6,435 nucleotides of DNA from Crocinitomicaceae bacterium (lineage in GTDB: Bacteria; Bacteroidota; Bacteroidia; Flavobacteriales_D; Crocinitomicaceae), in NCBI GenBank assembly GCA_013215515.1, contig JABSPC010000649.1, positions 1 to 6,435 of the forward strand. The letters are read 5' to 3'. Both the position numbers and the translations under genes were made by a program. The notes under the pieces were generated by a model, which was not told the origin of the DNA, did no database searches, and saw only the letters and a list, made by a program, of their open reading frames with translations. Each line of letters begins with the position of its first letter. Within the stretch, counting starts at the first letter, position 1. Below are positions 1 through 6,379 of this stretch, one piece after another.

Positions 1-105
1 TCTGCAGAATCTTTTAATGCCAAAATTAAAGCGTTCAGATCTCAATTTAGAGGTGTCAGAAATATTGATTTCTTCCTTTTTAGAATCGAGAAACTCTTTT
101 CATGA
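1..105 (+). CDS. DDE transposase, C-terminal fragment (5' end outside window)
   Basis: Frame 1 is open from the first base to a TGA at 103-105 and encodes 34 residues. They begin SAESFNAKIKAF, continue through RGVRN and end in FFLFRIEKLFS. The pattern E-(x)2-N-(x)-K-I-K followed by a basic stretch, G-(x)-R-N and an aromatic-rich tail matches the C-terminus of ISL3-related transposases, especially the ISAon1-type proteins common in Bacteroidota. In that family the glutamate (residue 3 here) would be the third acid of the DDE catalytic triad; this is inferred by analogy. The protein would cut and rejoin the ends of its own element. The stop is close to the element tip, as is normal for these IS. 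Whether the full gene is intact cannot be judged. Confidence 0.75.
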   Translation, partial: SAESFNAKIKAFRSQFRGVRNIDFFLFRIEKLFS

Positions 106-116
106 TTTTAGTAAAA

Positions 117-138
117 CCACAACTTTTGCGCTTGATCC
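117..138 (+). repeat. Candidate right terminal inverted repeat of the IS
   Basis: A 22-bp stretch ending GATCC lies between the transposase stop and the point where acetyltransferase coding begins. Its position and its resemblance to remembered tips of Bacteroidota elements make it the likely IS terminus. The partner copy would be upstream of the window, so the inverted repeat is not seen directly and its exact outer edge is uncertain by a few bases. Confidence 0.45.
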
Positions 139-392
139 CAAATCATTGGGCTTATTGGAATGCAACAAAATGAAATTGGCGGACTATTTGTATTGCCAAA
201 GCATCATTCAAAAGGTGTTGGACAAAATTAGTTCAGTTTATTCTTGCACAATTCGAAGAGCTTGAAGTTGAAGTATTCGCTAACAATAGCATTAATCGAC
301 GTTTTTATGACAAATTTGGATTTCAAGTTTTGAAAGAAGAATTTCATGAACCAAGTGGTGAACAAGTAATACGAATGAACTACAAATCTTAG
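139..392 (+). pseudogene. GNAT-family N-acetyltransferase, C-terminal remnant, IS-disrupted and frameshifted
   Basis: GNAT enzymes transfer an acetyl group from acetyl-CoA to an amine; the substrate cannot be told here. Frame 1 (139 to about 224) reads QIIGLIGMQQNEIGGLFVLP followed by KHHSKGVGQ. This is the central strand pair plus the acetyl-CoA pyrophosphate-binding loop (motif A, x-x-G-x-G). That frame then hits TAG at 226-228. Reading resumes one frame over (225-392) as KLVQFILAQFEELEVEVFAN and then NSINRRFYDKFGFQVLKEEF, which is helix alpha-3 plus the N-x-x-(A/R)-x-x-F-Y-x-x-x-G-F motif of the GNAT C-terminus. It ends at TAG 390-392. Restoring one A in the A-run at 224-227 rejoins the two halves exactly. 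The N-terminal half is missing because the IS ends at 138; it presumably lies beyond the IS left end. The gene is therefore broken by insertion and by a second one-base lesion, unless the latter is a sequencing error. Confidence 0.8.
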
Positions 393-393
393 G

Positions 394-3300
394 TTATCTC
401 AACAGGTTAATGTGACCGTTATAAATCGATTCTTCATCTTCAAATGAAGTAAGTGTAACCTTCCAAACGTAAGTTCCATCTTGGCATTTTACGCCGTCAT
501 ACGTTCCATCCCATGAATCTGTAAGATCATTTAGTGTCACAATCAATTCGCCCCATCTGTTAAAGATTAGCATTTCGAAGGTTTTGATATTTCCTCCTTC
601 CGCAAAGAATAAATTGTTGTGCGCATCACCGTCGCCTGGCGTAAACGTATTTGGAATCCAAATTATAGGATCATAATAAATGTTGACGCTATCAGAAGCA
701 GTACATCCATTGTTATCGGTGTAAGTCACCCAATACGTATAATTTTGATCTGGGTTCGCCACTGGATTCTCGCATATAACGCAATTCAAAAACTCAGTAG
801 GATACCATTGGTACGGACCTGAAGTTGTACTTGTAGCCGACAAAGGCACCAAATCCCCCAAGAACGCGTATACATCAGGGCTCGTTTGAATAAACGGTTG
901 CGGATACAAGTCCACGAAAACAGATGCAGTGTCCGAACATCCGTATTGATCTGTTCCAATAACATAATAAGTAGTTGGCTCAGTTGGAGTTGCATAAACC
1001 AAGGAGGTATTTGCATTATTCAATGTTTGATAAGGAGACCATACATAACTAATACCGCCCTGTGCCCAAATTGGAGTTGTTTGTCCAGGGCATATTATTG
1101 TATCCGTTCCAGCTGTAATATTTGAAGTAATTACATCAAGAAAAACACTGTCAATGGTTGTTCCGCAAGCATTCGTAAAGTCACAGTAATAAGTAAAATC
1201 TTCGGTTGGACTAACTGTAACCACATTCGTATCAACAAAGGTTATATTACTATTTGGATACCAATGATAGGATTGTGCCCCAGAGACTGTGATTTCAGTG
1301 GAAGCGCCCTGACACAATTGCAAAATATCAGGCATAATAGGAATAGGAGGCGTATAATACACATCGATCCTAACCGTATCAGACAAATCACAACCATTTG
1401 AAGTTGTTATTGAAACAGAATATGCAATATCTGCCAAAGGTAAACTTATAGGAGTTGCTGAAAATGGATCATCAAGATATGTGCTTGGTGACCACTCATA
1501 GGTCGTACCACCTGTTGCGAATAATGGAACATCATTACCAATACAAATACTGGTATCGTTAGAAATGGTGGTTGTCCCAATATGAACTGGAACTGTGACA
1601 TAGGCAGTATCAATTCCGCAACTATCCGAAATAATAACCATGAAATCGGTCGTTTGAGTAAGCGTAGCTGTGGGCATAGCAATATTTGGATCGTCCAAAT
1701 ACGCAGCTGGCGTCCATACAAAATCCACACCTCCGAAAGCCTCTAGTTGGTATGAATCCCCTGGGCAAATCGGCCCAGGAGGTGTAACAACACCACCATT
1801 AAAGTCACCGATAATAATTATAAACTCAACAGAATCAGGGCTAAAACATTGATTAGTATCAGTTACAACTAACGTTACTGTATAGGTTCCTGCACCAGGA
1901 TATAAGTGGGTTGGGTTAATCAAATTCGAATAAGTATTATCACCGAAATCCCAAAAGAACGCATTTCCATTGGCACTATTATTATTGAATATAACAGGAT
2001 CCGGTAAACAAACAATTGGATCTGGTGTGGTAACAAGCGCTTCTATGGTGCTCAATTCAAATTTAAAAGCCGCCAAATTACAATTACCACTTCCACTCAA
2101 AGGTGCCCAAACACCAGGAGTAGTTGTAAATCCATTATTCGAAGCACCACAAGACCCGCACACTGCATGATAAATTCTACCTGATTTATCAAATCGACTT
2201 GTGCCACCATCCACGTGTTGACTGGCCAAATTATTTGTACCACCGAAGTAAGTCGCATATTTTAAAGACGTAGCATCCTGATCCAATACAGCGATATAGA
2301 AGTTTTCTCCATTGGTAGTTGTTTGGTAGGCAGTTATCCCTGTGATAGGGAATCCTGATACACTCGAATAAAGTGCCGAGCCGTTAGTCGAATTCAAACT
2401 TCCTCCCCAACCGGATAAATAAATATCATAACAATCCGACACAAGAAATGCCGTTGGCGACATCTCTACATGACCTGACCCAGAACCTATCATTGTTGTC
2501 CATTGTAGCGACATTAAATTCGGATCGTATTTTCTGATAAACTGACCTGAATTTGCAATACCGTATTGCCCAGGTGTTACACCTAGATCTGACTCAGTTT
2601 GTCCAAGTACGTAGACAAAACCATCAATATCTAATTGAACTATATACGATTGATCATATTCATTCATTCCAATGTAAGTTCCTGTAAGAAGAGCACCATT
2701 TGCACCATTAAATCGAGCCAAATAACCATCACTTATTCCTCCATACGTTAAATCATGCCCCAAATTGAAAGGCAAGGAAGTTGAGGTTGATCCACCAGCG
2801 ATAAACACATCACCATTATCAAAAACAGTTACTGAATTCCCTGTTTCAACACCGCTACCACCAAAATAAGTTGACCAAATCATCGTATTCAATGCAGGAG
2901 TCATTTTAAAAACAACTGCATCGTGCGTTCCTGCCAAAGCAGATTGAGAGCCCATCACAGTAGGGAAATCGGCAGATTTAGTTGTAGATGAAACATACAC
3001 AAACCCATTGTCATCAACATTTATTTCCCCTCGAAACTCATCTCCGTAGTTATAAGCAAGACCGGAATTATTCAACCCATCCACTCCTGACCCACCAACA
3101 TAAGTTGAAGCCATCAAAGTAGTTCCATCGGCGGAAAATTTCGCAATGAATAAATCTGTTCCGGTAGAAAAGCCGAGTCCATTAGAATTCGTTGGAGCTG
3201 GCCCACCATTGTGGGTAGCATCATAAGGAACCCCCGCCATTGGGAAATTGGTCGACGAGGTAACTCCAAAAACATAAAGATCATCGTTATGATCGCTAAT

Positions 3301-4287
3301 CATACTATTAGTTGTTTCTGAACCACCACCTCCTAAATAAGTTGAAAAAACCAAATTTGATCCGTCAGCGGTAAACTTAGTAACCACCGCATCCACAACT
3401 CCTCCATTAAACGTTGTATCAAAAACGCCCACTGTTATTGGGTACCCCAACCCAAAAACGGTTCCTCCCGCAACTAAATTTCCATTTGCATCCGGTGTAG
3501 CACTCATTCCCCAATTATCAGCCGTCGCGCCAGTAAATGTCGAAAATGTCAACGTTGGATCAATTATTAAGGTTTTTGATTCGTCATAACCATCAGGGAA
3601 ATCGAATGAAACTTTCTTTCCGACAATTTTGAAATCAACTTGAATCTTCCGACTGCTCTCCATAAGCCAAGCCCTAGGAGCTTCTTCGATGATTTCACCG
3701 AAAATATTTGCAATGTGTAAATTACCAAGTTCATCAATGTAAAGGCTATCCTGTCCTTCGTAACTCATTTGAATTTGATCAGCATCAACGTTTGGTGCAA
3801 CTTGAAATGAATATTTTAATCCGCCTCTACTTCCATCCATCAAAAGATCGATTCCAGAGTAAAGATCAATCATTGATAATGCGCTATAACTATGAAGTTT
3901 CGATTTCCATTTACTTTGATCATTGCCCAGAAAGTAATTTCTATAAAAGCCAGAAGGGTTTGATTGAACAACTTCTCGACCCCAATTTGAGCCTAAAAAA
4001 TTTGATTTAATTACATGAGATTTAATCTCTTCATCGTGATGACCGTGAGGTTTTACCCCATGATCATGTCCAGATTTAGTCTTGATATCGGAAAGATTGT
4101 ACGTAAAACCATCCTTCTCAATGTACATTTCACCCATCTGAAGCTCAACCTTGTACTCAATTCGACTGTCCCATTGCCCAGCATTAGGGTGCATCCATAC
4201 GTTTTGAGCAAACAAATTAATGCTGCCAAAAAACAGGAGAAATATAGGAAGTAAAAGTCGTTTCACAATAGCTACAAAATACAACAT
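394..4287 (-). CDS. Large secreted SBBP/PKD/Ig-repeat protein with type-B T9SS (gliding-motility) C-terminal sorting domain
   Basis: This is a 1297-residue exported protein; its molecular function is unknown and an adhesive or surface role is only an inference from architecture. Residues 1-28 form a signal peptide (KR, then a hydrophobic core, ending NLFAQ). About 29-245 resemble the DUF7948-type N-terminal region (NAGQWDSRIEYKVELQMG), with a His-rich stretch at 72-91. About 245-745 hold six or so SBBP beta-propeller repeats built on D-x-(F/V)-x-x-K-(F/Y), S-T-Y-x-G-G and D-x-(V/I)-Y-(V/I)-x-G. They end in a Cys-containing blade (C710, C713, C736). About 746-829 is a PKD domain (FFWDFGDNTYSN, GTYTVTLVVTD). 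Residues 830-1207 are five Ig-like modules (L-x-x-x-G-x-x-Y-x-W-x-P, later G-C). Residues 1208-1297 (WIPNTFTPGDGDAHNNLF, IFNRWGELI, WDGTYDG, DGTYVWKV) are the TIGR04131/CHU_C-type sorting domain recognised by the type IX secretion system. Start: ATG at 4287 has no Shine-Dalgarno. GTG at codon 8 would give VKRLLLPIF, an equally good signal peptide, so the start is uncertain by 7 residues. The gene is monocistronic here; its 3' end abuts the convergent GNAT remnant. Confidence 0.9.
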   Translation of the reverse strand: MLYFVAIVKRLLLPIFLLFFGSINLFAQNVWMHPNAGQWDSRIEYKVELQMGEMYIEKDGFTYNLSDIKTKSGHDHGVKPHGHHDEEIKSHVIKSNFLGSNWGREVVQSNPSGFYRNYFLGNDQSKWKSKLHSYSALSMIDLYSGIDLLMDGSRGGLKYSFQVAPNVDADQIQMSYEGQDSLYIDELGNLHIANIFGEIIEEAPRAWLMESSRKIQVDFKIVGKKVSFDFPDGYDESKTLIIDPTLTFSTFTGATADNWGMSATPDANGNLVAGGTVFGLGYPITVGVFDTTFNGGVVDAVVTKFTADGSNLVFSTYLGGGGSETTNSMISDHNDDLYVFGVTSSTNFPMAGVPYDATHNGGPAPTNSNGLGFSTGTDLFIAKFSADGTTLMASTYVGGSGVDGLNNSGLAYNYGDEFRGEINVDDNGFVYVSSTTKSADFPTVMGSQSALAGTHDAVVFKMTPALNTMIWSTYFGGSGVETGNSVTVFDNGDVFIAGGSTSTSLPFNLGHDLTYGGISDGYLARFNGANGALLTGTYIGMNEYDQSYIVQLDIDGFVYVLGQTESDLGVTPGQYGIANSGQFIRKYDPNLMSLQWTTMIGSGSGHVEMSPTAFLVSDCYDIYLSGWGGSLNSTNGSALYSSVSGFPITGITAYQTTTNGENFYIAVLDQDATSLKYATYFGGTNNLASQHVDGGTSRFDKSGRIYHAVCGSCGASNNGFTTTPGVWAPLSGSGNCNLAAFKFELSTIEALVTTPDPIVCLPDPVIFNNNSANGNAFFWDFGDNTYSNLINPTHLYPGAGTYTVTLVVTDTNQCFSPDSVEFIIIIGDFNGGVVTPPGPICPGDSYQLEAFGGVDFVWTPAAYLDDPNIAMPTATLTQTTDFMVIISDSCGIDTAYVTVPVHIGTTTISNDTSICIGNDVPLFATGGTTYEWSPSTYLDDPFSATPISLPLADIAYSVSITTSNGCDLSDTVRIDVYYTPPIPIMPDILQLCQGASTEITVSGAQSYHWYPNSNITFVDTNVVTVSPTEDFTYYCDFTNACGTTIDSVFLDVITSNITAGTDTIICPGQTTPIWAQGGISYVWSPYQTLNNANTSLVYATPTEPTTYYVIGTDQYGCSDTASVFVDLYPQPFIQTSPDVYAFLGDLVPLSATSTTSGPYQWYPTEFLNCVICENPVANPDQNYTYWVTYTDNNGCTASDSVNIYYDPIIWIPNTFTPGDGDAHNNLFFAEGGNIKTFEMLIFNRWGELIVTLNDLTDSWDGTYDGVKCQDGTYVWKVTLTSFEDEESIYNGHINLLR

Positions 4288-4468
4288 TTAAGTTACACCA
4301 AATATTCAAACAATTAACATGCCAGAGTTATTGTGTAACCTCTTATATAGATACGCTTTAAAAGCTAAAATGGTTGCTTTATACAGGTGAATAAAACAAT
4401 GCTCTAATTATTGCATAATTGGTCGATTTATTATACGTAAATTTGTACCGAATTTACACGTTCCAACA
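4288..4468. other. Divergent intergenic region between the T9SS-cargo gene and purF
   Basis: These 181 bp are very AT-rich, hold no credible ORF or RNA gene, and should carry the promoters of both flanking genes. The purF side has a clear -7 candidate (annotated separately). On the other side the best minus-strand match is AATATTTG (4306 to 4299), one base off TAnnTTTG, with no matching -33 TTG at the usual distance, so I do not annotate it as a promoter. A 7-bp inverted repeat, GTTACAC (4292-4298) and GTGTAAC (4333-4339), flanks that area. I see no purine riboswitch or other structured leader; the purF leader would be too short for one. Confidence 0.7.
4411..4445 (+). promoter_or_regulatory. 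Putative Bacteroidota-type promoter for purF
   Basis: TAAATTTG at 4438-4445 is an exact match to the TAnnTTTG -7 element used by the primary sigma factor of Bacteroidota. TTG occurs at 4411-4413 and at 4419-4421, giving spacers of 24 and 16 bp. The usual spacing lies between these, so the -33 element is ambiguous. Transcription would begin a few bases after 4445, leaving a leader of roughly 15-20 nt before the ATG at 4469. This fits the lack of a Shine-Dalgarno sequence. Confidence 0.45.
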
Positions 4469-6370
4469 ATGAGTGATGCAATAAAACACGAATGCGGAAT
4501 CGCACTTCTTCGTTTAAAACAACCTTTACAATATTACCTTGACAAATACGGCACAGCCTTCTATGGTTTGAATAAGCTGCATTTATTAATGGAGAAACAG
4601 CACAACCGTGGACAAGACGGAGCTGGAGTGGCGAACATCAAATTTGACATGTCTCCGGGGGAAAGATATATCTCTAGATACAGATCAATTGATAGCAAAC
4701 CGATCCAAGATATCTTTGATTATATCAATGCTAAGTTTGAAAAGATTGGTAAAGAAAATCCAGAACACCTCACTGATGTTGATTATTTAAAGAAAAACTC
4801 AGGTTTTACGGGTGAATTATTTCTAGGTCACTTGAGATATGGAACATTCGGACGAAATGCAATCGAAAGTTGCCATCCATTTCTTAGACAAAACAATTGG
4901 ATTACTAGAAATTTAGTAGTTGCAGGAAACTTCAATTTAACGAATGTTGATGAGTTGTTCGAGGATCTCTTACACGTTGGACAACACCCGAAAGAAAAAT
5001 CAGATACGGTTACAGTACTTGAAAAAATTGGTCATTTCCTTGATACAGAAAATGATGAAATGTATAAAAAACTAAAGCCTCAAGGTTATAGTAATTCTGA
5101 AATTTACAGTAAAATAGCTGAAAAGATTGATCTTCAAAAAGTACTTAAAAAAGCCTCAGAAGATTGGGATGGTGGTTACACAATGGCCGGACTTTTAGGA
5201 CATGGAGATGCATTTGTTCTTAGAGACCCTGCAGGTATTCGCCCCGCTTATTGGTATGAGGATGATGAAATTTGTGTTGTTGCCTCTGAGCGACCAGTAA
5301 TACAAACTGCATTTGACCTACAGGCAGAACAGATTAAGGAAATTAAGCCTGGTCATGCTTTGATCATCAAAAAAAACGGGAAAATCACGGAAGCGTTAAT
5401 TAACGAACCTCAAGATGAAGCTAAATGTTCATTTGAACGCATCTATTTCTCCAGGGGAAGTGATGTAGACATCTACAAAGAACGGAAACAATTGGGGAGG
5501 AATATTGTACCTCAAATTATTGATTCCATTGATAATGACATGGATAATTCGGTCTTTTCCTTCATCCCAAACACTGCAGAGGTTTCATTCTATGGAATGG
5601 TTAAAGGACTTGAAGACCACCTAAATGAGGAGAAAATCAAAAGAATCACTGCTCTTGGAAGTAATCCTACTGAAAACGATATTCGTGAAATTTTAATCAA
5701 ACGTGCTCGAATTGAAAAAATCGCAATTAAAGACGCGAAACTGAGGACGTTTATCACGCAAGATGATTCACGTGATGATCTTGTCGCACATGTTTATGAT
5801 ATAACATACGGAAGTGTAAAAAGAGGAACTGATAACCTTGTAATTATTGATGATAGTATTGTCAGAGGGACAACTTTGAAGCAATCAATTCTTCGAATTT
5901 TGGACCGCCTCGATCCGAAGAAAATAATCGTTGTATCATCAGCACCTCAAATTCGCTACCCAGACTGTTATGGAATTGACATGGCTAAAATGGGTGATTT
6001 TATTGCTTTCGAAGCCACAATTGCTTTGCTTCATGATCGCAACATGATTTACTTGATTGATACTGTATATAAGAAATGTAAGGAACAAGAAAACCTACCA
6101 AAAGAGCATATTAAAAATTATGTACAGGAATTATACGCTCCGTTCACGGATGACGAAGTTTCTAGAAAAATCAGCGAATTATTGACTCCTCCTACAGTTT
6201 CAACACCAATCGAAATTATTTATCAAACGGTTGAAAATCTTCACAAAGCTTGCCCATATAACACAGGAGATTGGTATTTTACAGGTAATTACCCAACTCC
6301 GGGGGGGAATAAGGTTGTAAATAAGGCCTTCATTTACTGGAAAGAAGGGAGGAACGAAAGAGCATACTAA
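4469..6370 (+). CDS. purF: Amidophosphoribosyltransferase, long Bacteroidota-type PurF
   Basis: The family converts PRPP and glutamine to 5-phosphoribosylamine, the first step of purine synthesis, in the cytosol. Of 633 residues, about 1-310 are the class II (Ntn) glutaminase domain. C9 is the likely nucleophile (HECGIALL), exposed by removing an 8-residue propeptide; other motifs are HNRGQDGAGV (45-54), HLRYGTFG (121-128), GNFNLTN (153-159), SDT (178-180) and RDPAGIRPAYW (252-262). The C-terminal part is a type I phosphoribosyltransferase: SFERIYFSRG (321-330), LRTFI (425-429) and the PRPP loop IIDDSIVRGTT (459-469). It is about 130 residues longer than ordinary PurF (about 470-510), with extra segments near 60-112 and 185-230. 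Two oddities: the oxyanion-hole N-G-N is N-F-N (154-156), and the place where Fe-S-type PurFs have C-x-x-C-F-T-G reads GDWYFTG (600-606), so no cluster is expected. From memory, many Flavobacteriia carry such a long form beside a canonical PurF, so a paralogous role is possible. ATG at 4469 is the only start preserving C9; there is no Shine-Dalgarno. Confidence 0.88.
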   Translation: MSDAIKHECGIALLRLKQPLQYYLDKYGTAFYGLNKLHLLMEKQHNRGQDGAGVANIKFDMSPGERYISRYRSIDSKPIQDIFDYINAKFEKIGKENPEHLTDVDYLKKNSGFTGELFLGHLRYGTFGRNAIESCHPFLRQNNWITRNLVVAGNFNLTNVDELFEDLLHVGQHPKEKSDTVTVLEKIGHFLDTENDEMYKKLKPQGYSNSEIYSKIAEKIDLQKVLKKASEDWDGGYTMAGLLGHGDAFVLRDPAGIRPAYWYEDDEICVVASERPVIQTAFDLQAEQIKEIKPGHALIIKKNGKITEALINEPQDEAKCSFERIYFSRGSDVDIYKERKQLGRNIVPQIIDSIDNDMDNSVFSFIPNTAEVSFYGMVKGLEDHLNEEKIKRITALGSNPTENDIREILIKRARIEKIAIKDAKLRTFITQDDSRDDLVAHVYDITYGSVKRGTDNLVIIDDSIVRGTTLKQSILRILDRLDPKKIIVVSSAPQIRYPDCYGIDMAKMGDFIAFEATIALLHDRNMIYLIDTVYKKCKEQENLPKEHIKNYVQELYAPFTDDEVSRKISELLTPPTVSTPIEIIYQTVENLHKACPYNTGDWYFTGNYPTPGGNKVVNKAFIYWKEGRNERAY

Positions 6371-6379
6371 AAACAATAC

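Larger units (their letters stand above)
1..138 (+). mobile_element. Right-hand end of an insertion sequence (partial; ISL3/ISAon1-like)
   Basis: The segment holds the last codons of a transposase, its stop at 103-105, then about 33 bp of non-coding DNA ending in a likely terminal repeat (117-138, including ACTTTTGCGCTTGATCC at 122-138). The boundary at about 138 is inferred from two sides. The transposase frame has ended, and a clear GNAT acetyltransferase coding signal begins in mid-domain at about 139. The left end and the matching inverted repeat are outside the window, so neither the terminal repeat nor a target-site duplication can be confirmed here. The element points toward the broken GNAT gene and lies inside it. 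Family assignment rests on recollection of Bacteroidota transposase C-termini. Confidence 0.65.

Noticed and set aside
134..142. A one-base deletion in the C-run joining the upstream frame (TFALD) to the GNAT frame (QIIG)
   Set aside because: The upstream frame is not GNAT: the DNA before about 138 is the IS tip. The apparent frameshift is the insertion junction.
17..265. 82-residue + strand open frame starting MPKLKRSDLNLE
   Set aside because: It overlaps the transposase C-terminus out of frame, crosses the IS tip and enters GNAT DNA in the wrong frame. Real coding signal lies in frame 1 before 105, frame 1 from 139, and frame 3 from 225.
432..449. Hairpin CTTCAT / ATGAAG with a 6-base loop as a possible terminator near the convergent stops
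   Set aside because: The stem is short and AT-rich, has no following T-run in a useful place, and is explained by the acidic codons near the C-terminus of the secreted protein.
2050..3560. Tandem DNA repeats in the propeller-coding region
   Set aside because: Repetition is at the protein level (SBBP motifs); the nucleotide copies are diverged and do not form a DNA repeat array.
3708..4254. Plus-strand open frames of 100 and 79 residues opposite the secreted-protein gene
   Set aside because: They lie wholly antisense to a strongly supported coding region, with unconvincing composition and no recognisable domain. The same applies to the other short frames inside 394-4287 and to the minus frame at 6200-6391.
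4299..4306. AATATTTG on the minus strand as a -7 promoter element for the secreted-protein gene
   Set aside because: It deviates from TAnnTTTG at the first base, no TTG is found 17-23 bp upstream, and it would leave only a few bases of leader before the ATG. It would suit the alternative GTG start better but is too weak to annotate.
4446..4468. Purine riboswitch or attenuator before purF
   Set aside because: Only about 20 bases lie between the likely transcription start and the ATG, too few for an aptamer, and no conserved structure is visible farther upstream.
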